From NCBI GenBank assembly GCA_016648135.1, contig JADDOH010002618.1:62001-126000 (forward strand): a stretch of 64,000 nt of DNA, written 5' to 3'. The position numbers and the translations under genes are program-made. Of this stretch, positions 27,701-34,014 are shown piece by piece. The notes beneath the pieces are model-generated. The model was not told the DNA's origin. It saw only the letters and a list, made by a program, of their open reading frames with translations, and made no database searches. The stretch comes from Agrypnia vestita (taxonomy: Eukaryota > Arthropoda > Insecta > Trichoptera > Phryganeidae). The stretch's first letter is position 1; every line of letters starts with the position of its first letter.

Positions 27701-30700
27701 TAGCCTCACCTGATCTTATTACCATTCCCCGAAGCTTTTTTAATTATTTTCTTAAATAAATACAAAGTCGTGAAATGAATTTCAAGTAGTACTCGTTTTA
27801 TAGGTCACAATGACTAAAACGAATACGTTTGTGTACTGGAAATTCATGTTTTTGTGGTTAGGCACTTCAGATTTTCCTAATAGTGTGTCATCCAGTTTAA
27901 TTACGGGTATGTGATTTATATGCAATAAATATAATATTATTACACGCAATTAAGAGACAGCTGAGTGATTTATGGAGCGCCGAGCATTTAGCACTAATAC
28001 GAATTAAATTATTAAAATTTATTCACAAAGTCGGTGGATTATTTACGGGATAAGGAATACATGGTTTAATTTATGCAGGATATATCTTAATTATTTATAC
28101 AAGTACAAAAGTTCACGGCTGGAATTGTATCTAAATAATATTAAATTCTTAATATTTTTTAAATTTAAATTTTGTGGTCAGACATTTCAACAAAATGTCA
28201 TTACTTTTTTTCTACCGGTTTCGAGACGCAACCCGTCTCTTCGTCAGGACATCCACTACAGTAGCATGTATAGTATTATTTACACACCAATACCTTCACA
28301 AAATACTCACATGCGTGCTTAATCTAACTAAAGGGCAACATGCATTTTGGTTTTTTGGTTTGGCTTATTGCCAACACTGCCTTTGGTTTGATTTGACACA
28401 TGCACTGCCAATACACACACATGGCCTTTAGTTAGAGTAACATATGTGTAGTGATATTTACATGCTAGTGTAGTGGTTGTCTTGGCGAAGAGACGGGTTA
28501 CGTCTTGAAACCGGTAGACAAAAAAGTAATTTTTAGAGGCTGTAATAATAACATAACTAACATTTTGTTAATAATAAATTCAACTATTATAAATTGAATC
28601 GGACATTTCAGACATGGCATAACACCATTAGGTATATTAGGTTGTGAGATGAATAATAATATATAATAGAATAATAGCTGTCCAAAATCCAAGGGGCATA
28701 AATGGAATATGTATTTTTATTTAAGATAGGAACTTTGAAATATTTTCACATCTTAAATAACATTATATTTGGAATAAAAAAGTAAAGGTAGTTATATAAA
28801 AAAAATTAATGCATTTATCGAGGATTACTCATTTATAATGTACCTACTGAATTCTAGATTTTATAGGAAACATAGCCTATAAATTTTTTTTAATCAATTA
28901 AAAAAGACTTACAGAAAAATCAAATTAACGAAAAAATATTTTAGCTGCTACCGGGATTCGAACCAGCGGAACTCCATTCTATCCGAGGATGGCGCGTTAT
29001 CCAATTTCGTCACGGCAGCTTGGTAAGTTAACGAAAATATTTCGAACTGATAAAATTTTCTTTAATATATTATTTTACCCCTTGCCAGATAAGTTGACAT
29101 GTTACGTCGTGTGGGGGCGAACTCATTTTTACACAATTCCATTCGGTTACACAAATCGCGTTCATAAATAAGATGGCGCATCGTATTTGGGTTAATATTG
29201 AAAGATCGAACATAATTTTGCGTTAGAGATTACATTTTTTAGCCTCACCTGATCTTATTACCATTCCCCGAAGCTTTTTTAATTATTTTCTTAAATAAAT
29301 ACAAAGTCGTGAAATGAATTTCAAGTAGTACTCGTATTACTGGTCACAACGACTAAAACGAATACGTTTGTGTACTGGAAATTCATGTTTTTGTGGTTAG
29401 GCACTTCAGATTTTCCTAATAGTGTGTCATCCAGTTTAATTACGGGTATGTGATTTATATGCAATAAATATAATATTATTACACGCAATTAAGAGACAGC
29501 TGAGTGATTTATGGAGCGCCGAGCATTTAGCACTAATACGAATTAAATTATTAAAATTTATTCACAAAGTCGGCGGATTATTTACGGGATAAGGAATACA
29601 TGGTTTAATTTATGCAGGATATATCTTAATTATTTATACAAGTACAAAAGTTCACGGCTGGAATTGTATCTGAATAATATTAAATTCTTAATATTTTTTA
29701 AATTTAAATTTTGTGGTCAGACATTTCAACAAAATGTCATTACTTTTTTTTCTACCGGTTTCGAGACGCAACCCGTCTCTTCGTCAGGACATCCACTACA
29801 GTAGCATGTATAGTATTATTTACACACCAATACCTTCACAAAATACTCACATGCGTGCTTAATCTAACTAAAGGGCAACATGCATTTTGGTTTTTTGGTT
29901 TGGCTTACTGCCAACACTGCCTTTGGTTTGATTTGACACATGCACTGCCAACACACACACACATGGCCTTTAGTTAGAGTAACATATGTGTAGTGATATT
30001 TACATGCTAGTGTAGTGGTTGTCTTGGCGAAGAGACGGGTTACGTCTTGAAACCGGTAGACAAAAAAGTAATTTTTAGAGGCTGTAATAATAACATAACT
30101 AACATTTTGTTAATAATAAATTCAACTATTATAAATTGAATCGGACATTTTAGACATGGCATAACACCATTAGGTATATAAGGTTGTGAGATGAATAATA
30201 ATATATAATAGAATAATAGCTGTCCAAAATCCAAGGGGCATAAATGGAATATGTATTTTTATTTAAGATAGGAACTTTGAAATATTTTCACATCTTAAAT
30301 GAACATTATATTAGGAATAAAAAAGTAAAGGTAGTTATAGTTATATAAAAAAAATTAATGCATTTATCGAGGATTACTCATTTATAATGTACCTACTCAA
30401 TTCTAGATTTGATAGCAAACATAGCCTATAAATTTATAGAAATCATGTTTATGAAAGGATAGATACATAAAATTAAAAATTCAGTACACTTTTAATTAGT
30501 AAATTACGGTGACGGCATTTAAAACATGTTTTTAATTTTTTGGATATTCTTGCTTTTGTTTTTATACCCCACATATACTGTTGAGATTTACAACTTCGAG
30601 AATGAAAATTCCGTGAAATATATGTAGTTTTCCTCATTTACTTTCATAAAAATACACTGCTATTAATATATTAATATGAGACATATTAATTTTTTATTAT

Positions 30701-33251
30701 TTCAATACCTTCTCGGTCAAGTAAATATTGTCTCTTTATATAAAAATATTTTTTCTATTTTTGAAAATCAGGGACCTGGAAGACGAATTATATGAGGGAA
30801 ATCAAAAGAGCCACTATCCAATATAAAAATATTAAGACAACGTTTTTGTAACTGATTTTAAAACTAGAGCGGAGATATTAAAATTAATATGTTTTTATAA
30901 AATGCTGCTAAAACAAAGAAAAAATGCTTTTAAAATCAGTTATCAACTATGAAATTAATTTTTTTTTTTGACAGATAATCATATTCAAATACATCCCCAT
31001 GTATTCTCGTCGTATGCCGAGTGGCGCCTATTCTTCTAATCAACTTTCCTAATTTAGAATGTCTGTCTGTCCGTAACGCTGGAATTAGGCTCTAATTACA
31101 ACAATAACACTGATGATGACTGGCCGCTAATGAGGCCCGGGTGCCTGAGTGTGATACGTCAATCAGCGCGCGGCTCAAGTTACACGCAAGGGTCGTTATT
31201 ATTTCCCGTGATTTTTCACGGGCTTACGGCCAGTTCTCTCGCATCATGGTTGAAAAACCTGAGGTAATGCTTTGATTAGTTATTTGTGGAGCTTTTCGGG
31301 GTCGTAGTTATCAAAATGATGCCTGCCAACAGAAAAGGACAAAAGTAAAAATGCCTCAAAGATTATAAAATGTGAAATATTGTCATGTTGTAAAATTGAA
31401 AATATTTATTATATAATACGATCATCAGAAAGAATATTTAAAAATGTTTCTTCGATTTCCAAATTCAATAATAAAAAAAAAACTATTCATAGCACGCAAA
31501 CCTCTTTATTAAAAACCCGTCGAGAGTGAATTAAATATTTATGCAGACATAAAACAATACATACTTTATAGGATACACGAAAACACAACTCGAATCTCTT
31601 ATAAAAATTCGCACACGAACATGTAGAGAGAAGCGAGATTTTTTTGTTTATTGCCATACTAAGTAAGACATTAAAAATCTAGGCTATATTTTACCTGGAG
31701 GTTAAGCCTTGCTCCATAAATGTGTAAATCTATAAACGTAAATATATAATGTTACGTCATCGTTGACATTAATTAACAATAATGAGATACGGTTTTTCTG
31801 AGAAGAAACCGTGTAAACAAATGCAATCATTTGTCTGGGCAGGTGAAATACACGAACATTTTGAATTAATATTGCGAATAGTACGATAAAATATGGTTGC
31901 TAGTTTTTGCATTACATGAATTAAAACGATTATATGAGTTTGTATTTTTTTATTCATGGACTAAAATTTGATCAAACTAGATAGACCAGGGACTGAAGAG
32001 GTAAACTAGAAACTGAATAGCTAGTCATAAGTGAATTTGCCTTTATTTATGGGTACCTATAAGATTAGAGATAAACATCTCTTAGGCCAATTCGGCATAA
32101 CCGAGGGGCTAATAGAGACTGCTGTAGTGCATTTTATGGTTTTGTTACTAAAATTGTTTTACTAAGCCTCTAGAGCCGGCTCAAATAAATTCAAATGTGA
32201 TCAAGTTTGGTGCACTCGTCATAAGCAAAAGTAGACAATAAAGTATAACATTTTTCCATTCATATTTTTCGCGAGTAAAATTATCATTTTCTGAAAATAT
32301 AGCATAGTTTATTTTTTTTAAGTTTAATCCTTAGCATGACGTCAAAAAATACCGTTACAGCAAGAAATTTGTTTTTTTTGTACATTTTAAACGAGAAGAG
32401 TTCTAAAAAAAAAAGGTAGGTGCATTAAAAATAGTTCCCATATTCATGTTTCCCTCTATTTATGGCTTGCATAAACTGGCATTATCCATGGATAAAGCGT
32501 CTCAAATGTCAAAATATATAGTGAATATCACGAAATTTAATTGGGAGTTAAATAAACGATCTATGAAAAAAATCATTAAAATTGTTTGATTTAAAAAAAA
32601 AAAACAAAAGAGAATTGATTGAAATTCTATTACTACAAACATATAAGAACTTCGTGTGTGCATCTCTATTTTTTAAAAAAATATTTCTGTATTCAGTCAA
32701 AATTTACCTAAAAAACAAAAAAATATTTCTGCATTTCTGTCAAAATTAACCTTAAAGACAAATTTTTGATTTGTTTTTAAGGTAAATTTTGACAGATATG
32801 CAAAATTCGGATAGACAGTAAGAGAATTGATAGGAATTCTATCACTATAAGAAGATAAGAAATTCATCTCTATTTTTTTTAAAAATATTTCTGTATTTCT
32901 GTCAAAATTTACATTAAAAACAAAAAACATTTCTGCATTTGTCAAAATTTACCTTAAAAACAAATCAAAAAGCTTCTGTAGAGTGGAAACATAATATTGT
33001 GATCTACGCATTTGAGATAAAATTTTAAGAGTCGTTTGGGATCAAAATGTTTATGGCCCAAGACTTCAGAATGACCATTAACCTACATAATTAATTTGGA
33101 GCGCTGGAAATCTGAGCACACAAGTGTAACAAACAAATAAATATGTTGTCTAATGGCTTCTAACGCCATAAATAATAAATAATAAACACGCTTTAAATAC
33201 CTTGTTAGCTATGCCGGCCGCAGGGCTCGCGGCCAAGGCAGCGATTTCCAT
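3518..33251 (-). CDS. Nox5: NADPH oxidase 5-like (NOX5), calcium-activated superoxide-producing enzyme; 20 coding exons, 1087 aa
   Basis: Transfers electrons from cytosolic NADPH through FAD and two haems across the membrane to oxygen, making superoxide; NOX5 enzymes are switched on by calcium binding to N-terminal EF-hands. Coding exons (high to low): 33251-33201, 27337-27243, 25804-25693, 24436-24339, 24260-24192, 21040-20920, 20826-20676, 17614-17404, 16268-16042, 15539-15351, 14074-13881, 11835-11514, 10296-10167, 9736-9552, 9073-8938, 8542-8319, 8164-8028, 7384-7175, 5743-5540, 3715-3518. All junctions are AG/GT and phases agree through to a TAA. Domains: canonical EF loops at about residues 96-107, 194-205, 230-241 and (one residue longer) 272-284; ferric-reductase core from about 341 with haem histidines H419, H433, H512, H525 (spacing 14 and 13); FAD motif HPFTISSAPE 602-611; long linker 657-884; DGPYG 888-892 and GTGIGVTPF 908-916 for NADPH; CGPP 1062-1065; C-terminal FRKEAF. 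Longer than human NOX5 (about 765 aa) because of the N-terminus and linker. A possible AATAAA lies on the minus strand at 2835-2830, far downstream. Confidence 0.93.
4050..4057. repeat. Left target-site duplication of hAT relic
   Basis: TTAGGTAC here versus GTAGGTAC at 5185-5192, 7 of 8 bases identical. Eight bases is the hAT target-site length. Confidence 0.6.
4058..5184 (+). mobile_element. hAT-superfamily transposon relic, 1.13 kb
   Basis: Imperfect terminal inverted repeats (TAAGGATGTTGCG at left, TAGGGATGTTGCG read inward from the right) are flanked by an 8-bp near-duplication. Inside, broken plus-strand frames give RWNSVSTRL, LKHFKEATRKLSSSQTLTSS and a hAT C-terminal dimerisation block, CRYLSSPPVNLPSEQLFC then LLFIKYN. 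The transposase is internally shortened and has multiple stops, so it is a non-autonomous or dead copy. It sits in Nox5 intron 19. Confidence 0.75.
5540..5743 (-). CDS. Nox5: Nox5 coding exon 19
   Basis: Residues 955-1022. VDFFWINREQRSFEWF, then MHMYITSAL and GLQLALDLLHEK, all typical of the NOX5 C-terminal lobe. Phase 0 at both ends. Confidence 0.96.
5928..6123. mobile_element. Small palindromic MITE
   Basis: Left end ttaggcttggtccacacta and right end (reverse complement) taaggcttgatctaagcta are imperfect inverted repeats of about 40 bases around a 110-base centre. Located in a Nox5 intron. Confidence 0.55.
6340..6570. repeat. Imperfect direct repeat, unidentified
   Basis: Two related blocks, 'ccagaccaggtcctctgtg' (about 6453) and 'cccagactagatcctctgtt' (about 6526), lie about 75 bases apart in a locally G+C-richer stretch. 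Origin not recognised. Confidence 0.35.
6764..6930 (-). promoter_or_regulatory. Cluster of three AGATGGCGC-type motifs
   Basis: Minus-strand AGATGGCGCCAC, AGATGGCGTCAG and AGATGGCGCTAA occur within about 160 bases in a Nox5 intron. They resemble the core of the CTCF insulator motif. Function is inference; they may simply be part of an old repeat. Confidence 0.3.
7175..7384 (-). CDS. Nox5: Nox5 coding exon 18, NADPH-binding
   Basis: Residues 885-954. DGPYG (888-892), HAVLVGTGIGVTPFASIL and IMHRYW are the signature NADPH-site sequences; CPQC (934-937) matches the Cys pair seen in NOX5 proteins. Confidence 0.97.
7500..7870. repeat. Dispersed repeat, shared with 47.65-48.25 kb
   Basis: The blocks gttggaccaagttgactaatg, tagatatgtatctaaagaac and ttcggttgttcc recur, partly in reverse orientation, at 47660-47830 and 48228-48245. 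No coding potential. Lies in a Nox5 intron. Confidence 0.45.
8028..8164 (-). CDS. Nox5: Nox5 coding exon 17, linker end
   Basis: Residues 839-884. The acceptor is the ccag ending at 8165; a nearer cgcag would break the frame. RRRLS (840-844) is a basophilic kinase-type site. VNYPVGKPLE leads into the NADPH lobe. Confidence 0.92.
8319..8542 (-). CDS. Nox5: Nox5 coding exon 16, linker part 3
   Basis: Residues 764-838: LREYTRSESEKSFDECQVRR and SLAQSFRYMRTKPTIIAF. It has no low-complexity runs and reads like a conserved segment rather than filler. Donor GTAGGT. Confidence 0.92.
8662..8806. mobile_element. TTA-target palindromic MITE, copy 1
   Basis: Ends GGTCCGGTTGTTTCAAGTTG and its inverse form a near-full-length palindrome of about 145 bases, flanked by TAA (8659-8661 and 8807-8809). 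Three-base TTA/TAA duplications suit the PIF/Harbinger (Tourist-like) class; no transposase is present. Confidence 0.75.
8938..9073 (-). CDS. Nox5: Nox5 coding exon 15, linker part 2
   Basis: Residues 719-763. Strongly basic, with KSRSMPD (745-751) and KSKKRERMMA. Candidate phosphorylation and lipid- or calmodulin-binding segment by analogy with the regulatory region of NOX5; that role is inference. Confidence 0.9.
9552..9736 (-). CDS. Nox5: Nox5 coding exon 14, linker part 1
   Basis: Residues 657-718. Low-complexity, Ser/Asn-rich and Lys-rich (SNSSSNGNG, QKKKKS), predicted disordered. It is inserted between the FAD and NADPH lobes, where human NOX5 has only a short polybasic segment. Confidence 0.9.
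10167..10296 (-). CDS. Nox5: Nox5 coding exon 13
   Basis: Residues 614-656. EYMWLHIRGVGEWTNRLY is the NOX5 FAD-domain strand and helix. The frame reads into a stop just past the exon, but donor GTAATT with phase 2 joins exactly to exon 14 (HHK-ILESAL). Confidence 0.93.
10615..10753. mobile_element. TTA-target palindromic MITE, copy 2
   Basis: Same family, starting GGCCCTGTTGTTTCAAGTTC and ending in the inverse, between TTA at 10612-10614 and 10754-10756. In a Nox5 intron. Confidence 0.75.
10911..10951 (-). ncRNA. Hammerhead ribozyme-like motif, left arm
   Basis: Core CTGATGA at 10947-10941 and GAAA at 10924-10921. Stem I CACC/GGTG pairs four bases, stem II GGAAT/ATTTC pairs with one G-U, and stem III is a minimal two-pair helix with AT loop. 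The predicted cleavage triplet is GTT. Confidence 0.55.
11155..11195 (+). ncRNA. Hammerhead ribozyme-like motif, right arm (core changed)
   Basis: Mirror copy of the left-arm motif. Stem I CACC/GGTG and stem III C-AT-G are intact, but the core reads CTGATGG instead of CTGATGA, which should reduce or abolish cleavage. Confidence 0.5.
11514..11835 (-). CDS. Nox5: Nox5 coding exon 12, haem pair and FAD site
   Basis: Residues 507-613, the largest exon. VFYWTHLLYLPFW and TFHGPNFWKW supply H512 and H525, 13 apart. Then the FAD-binding beta barrel with HYHPGDY-like element (DYHPGDYIFVNIP) and HPFTISSAPE (602-611). Confidence 0.97.
12164..12678. mobile_element. Long palindromic MITE, 515 bp
   Basis: Begins agggtgtctcgtagctatta and ends with the inverse (tagctatgagacaccct), with similarity continuing inward for most of its length. 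No ORF. Diverged relatives occur at 36700-36880 and 38500-38740. Confidence 0.65.
13066..13440. repeat. Tandem repeat, three 125-bp units
   Basis: Units start at 13066, 13191 and 13316 and are almost identical (for example tcaagcctcttgcgccagaa in each). A fourth unit begins and breaks off after 13441. Non-coding, in a Nox5 intron. Confidence 0.9.
13881..14074 (-). CDS. Nox5: Nox5 coding exon 11, membrane core
   Basis: Residues 442-506. Includes WLLTAEPGLFGLVGGCANPT and a hydrophobic helix (ALMVILLVMFVCS), followed by RRGGSFE before the next exon. Phase 0 at the donor GTAAAT. Confidence 0.95.
14693..14948. mobile_element. Palindromic repeat family P, full copy
   Basis: Left end tatggggtataaaagcaaag, right end the inverse (tttgcttttatatcccata). 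Arms of about 110 bases match each other (gtactgaattnnagatttta in both). No coding capacity. Other copies or fragments: 2880, 28787, 30330 and 55812. Confidence 0.7.
15351..15539 (-). CDS. Nox5: Nox5 coding exon 10, haem-binding helices
   Basis: Residues 379-441. GQCLNFDC, the LMLRRC helix, LPLDQHIYLHK and VLHTLMHLLNF. H419 and H433, 14 apart, are the haem pair of helix III. Confidence 0.96.
16042..16268 (-). CDS. Nox5: Nox5 coding exon 9, first membrane helix
   Basis: Residues 303-378. A Pro/Lys-rich stretch (PPKPKPPPASK), then a hydrophobic helix at about 341-360 (YVFLMFFFAFIIVNLGLF), then the NOX5-typical VARACG before the junction with exon 10. Confidence 0.95.
16920..17185. repeat. Repeat family B copy
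   Basis: Shares 'agaagtcttacagagac', 'gagctggcttaagtgatca' and 'caatgcaacattcacca' with copies at 26615-26990 and 43095-43395. Unclassified dispersed repeat. Confidence 0.6.
17404..17614 (-). CDS. Nox5: Nox5 coding exon 8, EF-hands 3 and 4
   Basis: Residues 233-302. Completes loop DLDGDGLIQQRE (230-241) and adds DADPNRRGAITYE (272-284), one residue longer than the 12-residue standard. Ends with ENLTIR, the NOX5 boundary between EF domain and membrane core. Confidence 0.95.
18722..18760 (+). ncRNA. Hammerhead-like relic
   Basis: CCGATAA (core, two changes) then AGGGACC...CTCCC then GAAACATG. Resembles the better-preserved motifs at 53.3 and 48.6 kb, but the core is mutated, so activity is not expected. 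Confidence 0.25.
19517..19660. mobile_element. TTA-target palindromic MITE, copy 3
   Basis: Same palindromic family as 8662-8806 between TTA at 19514-19516 and 19661-19663. It retains the ttaaagtaaaagttcgttta block in one arm and the inverse in the other. Confidence 0.7.
19876..20352 (+). repeat. Repeat family Q copy 1
   Basis: Starts near aacccataaaaaccaagttt...actccctttct and ends ctacaagttaaaagacagagagta, so ends carry a short inverted motif (ACTCCCTTTCT/AGAAAGGGAGT). The block gagtctgcctgcaaa...cagctcgattggatcac is shared by all four copies. Origin not identified. Confidence 0.65.
20676..20826 (-). CDS. Nox5: Nox5 coding exon 7, canonical EF-hand
   Basis: Residues 183-232. Carries loop DKDNSGAISLQE (194-205) and the first half of the next EF loop (KVYDLDG). 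Donor GTAAGT splits the EF loop at a Gly codon. Confidence 0.95.
20920..21040 (-). CDS. Nox5: Nox5 coding exon 6
   Basis: Residues 142-182: PRIGFDKSSLEWLEQLFRQT then a degenerate EF-hand (GDEKEIRREEF). Matches the start of the vertebrate NOX5 EF-hand region. Donor GTGAGT; the following intron is only 93 bases. Confidence 0.93.
22345..23100 (-). mobile_element. 5'-truncated LINE, reverse-transcriptase C-terminus
   Basis: A 233-codon open frame (23079-22378) begins inside the RT domain (TKYMAVRC, FTYLGSLIT, RIVNANRCFFCLQ), continues through LIRPVITYAAETWVLTKRNE and ends with the RLRWLGHVER, GRPKLRWSDNV and EEAKTHQRL blocks. The 3' end is a short GAT repeat, a common LINE tail. The frame is unbroken, so it is fairly young, but truncation at about 23100 removes the endonuclease and most of the RT. 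Confidence 0.85.
23550..24000 (+). mobile_element. SINE-like element with tRNA-derived head
   Basis: Head 'tggtgatgaccctcgtctag...ggtggttcgagcccc' resembles a tRNA-type Pol III promoter with B box. The 3' part (cttatgcgactcgtattctg) matches the element at 48980-49160. The short ORFs across it are not meaningful. Confidence 0.6.
24192..24260 (-). CDS. Nox5: Nox5 coding exon 5, Ser-rich linker
   Basis: A 69-base exon, phase 2 at both ends, so skipping it would keep the frame. Encodes SPGVPKSSSSYSSSPSKF then KRSTR, a flexible Ser-rich basic linker between the extra N-terminal EF-hand module and the family-typical EF-hands. Confidence 0.88.
24339..24436 (-). CDS. Nox5: Nox5 coding exon 4, canonical EF-hand
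   Basis: Residues 87-118. Contains the loop DQDNDGIATPDE (96-107), with acidic or Asn ligands at 1, 3, 5 and Glu at 12, expected to bind calcium. Acceptor ends ctag and donor is GTAAAT. Confidence 0.92.
24884..25042. mobile_element. Palindromic MITE related to the TTA family
   Basis: Ends GGGGCGGTTGTTTTATTATT and ...ACAACCGTCCC are imperfect inverted repeats; flanked by TAA and TAG. Diverged from the other copies. Confidence 0.5.
25356..25499. mobile_element. Palindromic MITE related to the TTA family
   Basis: Starts GGGCCTGTTTGATCAGAAGT, ends in the inverse, flanked by TTA on both sides. The centre block (ttgattggcggagaatgcga) resembles that of copies 1-4, so it is a subfamily. Confidence 0.65.
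25693..25804 (-). CDS. Nox5: Nox5 coding exon 3
   Basis: Residues 49-86. Starts after tttccag; the alternative AG two bases downstream would give an immediate stop. Encodes a helical stretch with VLCGDDVITPDRFSQIF, a degenerate EF-hand. Ends at phase 0 before GTAACG. Confidence 0.9.
26101..26526. mobile_element. MITE with 17-bp inverted ends and paired TGACGTCA sites
   Basis: Inverted ends AATAGGCATGATGACAG at 26101-26117 and 26509-26525. The centre carries tgacgtcaagcctcagta and, inverted, tactgaggcgtgacgtca, about 60 bases apart. No ORF of its own. In a Nox5 intron. Confidence 0.6.
26535..26990. repeat. Repeat family B copy, palindromic
   Basis: Left part 'agaagtctcacagagacgaag...tgtatggaagtcttttt' is repeated inverted at the right (aaaaagacttccatgca...ctctgtgagacttcta). 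Shares its core with 16920 and 43095. Confidence 0.6.
27243..27337 (-). CDS. Nox5: Nox5 coding exon 2
   Basis: Residues 18-48 plus a split codon. Encodes an EF-hand-like helix-loop-helix (FIFQLFDQEEQEHL then DWVEFL) whose loop lacks the canonical acidic pattern, so it probably does not bind calcium. Acceptor ttttttcag, donor GTGAGT. Confidence 0.9.
27421..27501 (-). repeat. tRNA-like module (decayed), unit 1
   Basis: Read on the minus strand it starts GCTGCCGTGGCGAAATTGGA, has a recognisable D-arm and the T-loop block GGTTCGAATCCC. The acceptor stem pairs only in part, the anticodon loop is too long and the T stem is mismatched, so it is a tRNA-derived module rather than a gene. Confidence 0.6.
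28211..28253 (-). ncRNA. Hammerhead ribozyme-like motif, unit 1 left arm
   Basis: Core CTGACGA (28247-28241), stem II GAGACG/CGTCTC with loop GGTTG, GAAA (28222-28219), stem III C-CG-G and cleavage triplet GTA. Stem I is weak here (two pairs). Confidence 0.5.
28477..28521 (+). ncRNA. Hammerhead ribozyme-like motif, unit 1 right arm (core changed)
   Basis: Stem I TTGTC/GACAA is perfect and stem III C-CG-G with GTA is kept, but the core reads TTGGCGA, two changes from CTGANGA. Likely inactive. Confidence 0.4.
28942..29024 (-). repeat. tRNA-like module (decayed), unit 2
   Basis: Near-identical copy of 27421-27501, with one change in the D-arm region (gtc for gcc on the plus strand). Confidence 0.6.
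29751..29793 (-). ncRNA. Hammerhead ribozyme-like motif, unit 2 left arm
   Basis: Same sequence as 28211-28253: CTGACGA core, six-pair stem II, GAAA, GTA. Confidence 0.5.
30019..30063 (+). ncRNA. Hammerhead ribozyme-like motif, unit 2 right arm (core changed)
   Basis: Same as 28477-28521: perfect five-pair stem I but altered core TTGGCGA. Confidence 0.4.
30330..30577. mobile_element. Palindromic repeat family P copy
   Basis: Ends in tgcttttgtttttatacccc and has the arm blocks tcgaggattactcatttata and its inverse. Related to 14693-14948; the left end is fused to tandem unit 2. Confidence 0.55.
31200..31260. other. Hairpin and G+C-richer patch in Nox5 intron 1
   Basis: CCCGTGA-TTTT-TCACGGG forms a perfect seven-pair hairpin (about 31204-31221) within a CpG-richer stretch from about 31120. 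No exon in phase with Nox5 was found here. Confidence 0.3.
32640..32985. repeat. Short direct and inverted repeats
   Basis: The block 'tttctgtcaaaatttacctt' and variants occur several times, one inverted (aaggtaaattttgacaga), giving a hairpin at about 32740-32800. The ORF across it is a by-product. Confidence 0.55.
33201..33251 (-). CDS. Nox5: Nox5 coding exon 1 (putative start)
   Basis: Seventeen codons beginning MEIAALAASPAAGIANK and ending at phase 0 before a GTATTT donor, which joins in frame to the next exon (NK-ELLGF). The exon is G+C-rich against AT-rich surroundings and has G after the ATG. A second in-frame ATG lies 17 codons upstream (33302-33300) with no stop between; those extra codons are AT-rich and look like 5' UTR, so I chose the downstream ATG. 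A TGACGTAA motif lies at 33375-33382. This exon rests on phase, composition and splice signal only, not on family similarity. Confidence 0.65.
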
Positions 33252-33420
33252 AAAGGAACAATTAAAACTGGGAAACGTTGCGAAAGTGTTACGTGAAAAC
33301 ATGATTGTCGAATAAAAATAATCGTTAACACTTGCCGGACCAATTCATTTTCTTTGCTTTGTCGTGCAAACTTTTGACGTAATAGGTGTCGGAAAGGTTG
33401 ATTGTGTAAAACACGCCGAA
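33252..33420 (-). promoter_or_regulatory. Possible Nox5 5' UTR and promoter-proximal region
   Basis: Lies immediately upstream of the chosen Nox5 start. It has a CRE/bZIP-like TGACGTAA at 33375-33382. No clear TATA box or initiator was recognised, so the transcription start is not placed. Confidence 0.25.
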
Positions 33421-33619
33421 CCAGACAATCAATATTTTTTCAAATAAATAAAAAACGGACAATTTATGATATTAAATAATACATCTAGTATGCTTACATA
33501 TATTCTTGTCTTGTCATCTTAATGCAGGCAACTAAAATATTATTTGGAACTGAATATTGGTTAAAAACACTTGTGTATACATATTATATTATTTTCTTAA
33601 AAAAGACCCCCATCACAAG

Positions 33620-34012
33620 TGGAGATGGGAATTTTAGTTCAGTTAACTGAACTGTCGTTCACCAAGTCGTTCAGTCAAGTCAACTGTTTACTTTGAATCG
33701 TTCAGTAGTTCATTTGAATTATTCTTTTTTATCTAGTTCAACTTCTGCAAGTGAACTGTTCATCTTCCTGCCGGAAAAATTTTCAGCTACTAGCTAGGGG
33801 GTGGGTGCTTTCGATTTCCATCAAAACCCCGTTTTAACTACATCAAATTCCCAAAAAATATACCTGGCTAATATACGGATTCGCTACCTGGGGAGGGAGG
33901 GTTCAGTTTAAAAATATAATTATTCAGTCACCACAAATATACCTTTCGTACGCTTAGAAAGTGAACTGTTCTAAAAATAGTTCGTTTATGAACGGTTCAT
34001 CCCTAATTACTA
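33620..34012. mobile_element. Putative MITE with fold-back ends
   Basis: Rich in 'gttcagt/actgaac' blocks, including the perfect 18-base palindrome AGTTCAGTTAACTGAACT at 33636-33653; the right end reads aacggttcatccctaatta. Limits and class uncertain. Confidence 0.4.
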
Positions 34013-34014
34013 GT

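Larger units (their letters stand above)
27355..28885. repeat. Tandem duplication in Nox5 intron 1, unit 1
   Basis: About 1.53 kb repeated almost identically at 28886-30430. The unit holds, in order, the 'taatcaattaaaaaagactt' tail, a minus-strand tRNA-like module, about 0.7 kb of unique sequence, a palindrome with a hammerhead motif in each arm (28205-28530), about 0.25 kb more, and a truncated family P fragment. Differences between units are single bases and a few indels, so the duplication is fairly recent. Confidence 0.9.
28886..30430. repeat. Tandem duplication in Nox5 intron 1, unit 2
   Basis: Second copy of the 27355-28885 unit, starting again at 'taatcaattaaaaaagactt'. It has a small extra block (ccattcggttacacaaa) that unit 1 lacks and continues into a longer family P element. 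Confidence 0.9.

Noticed and set aside
31225..31255. Alternative Nox5 first exon (ATGATGCGAGAG... before GTAAGC)
   Set aside because: The donor looks good, but phase 2 does not fit exon 2, which needs phase 0.
31681..31730. Alternative Nox5 first exon on the minus strand (ATGGAGCAAGG... before GTAAAA)
   Set aside because: Joining from its ATG gives phase 2 and an early stop in exon 2; the phase 0 frame has no start codon.
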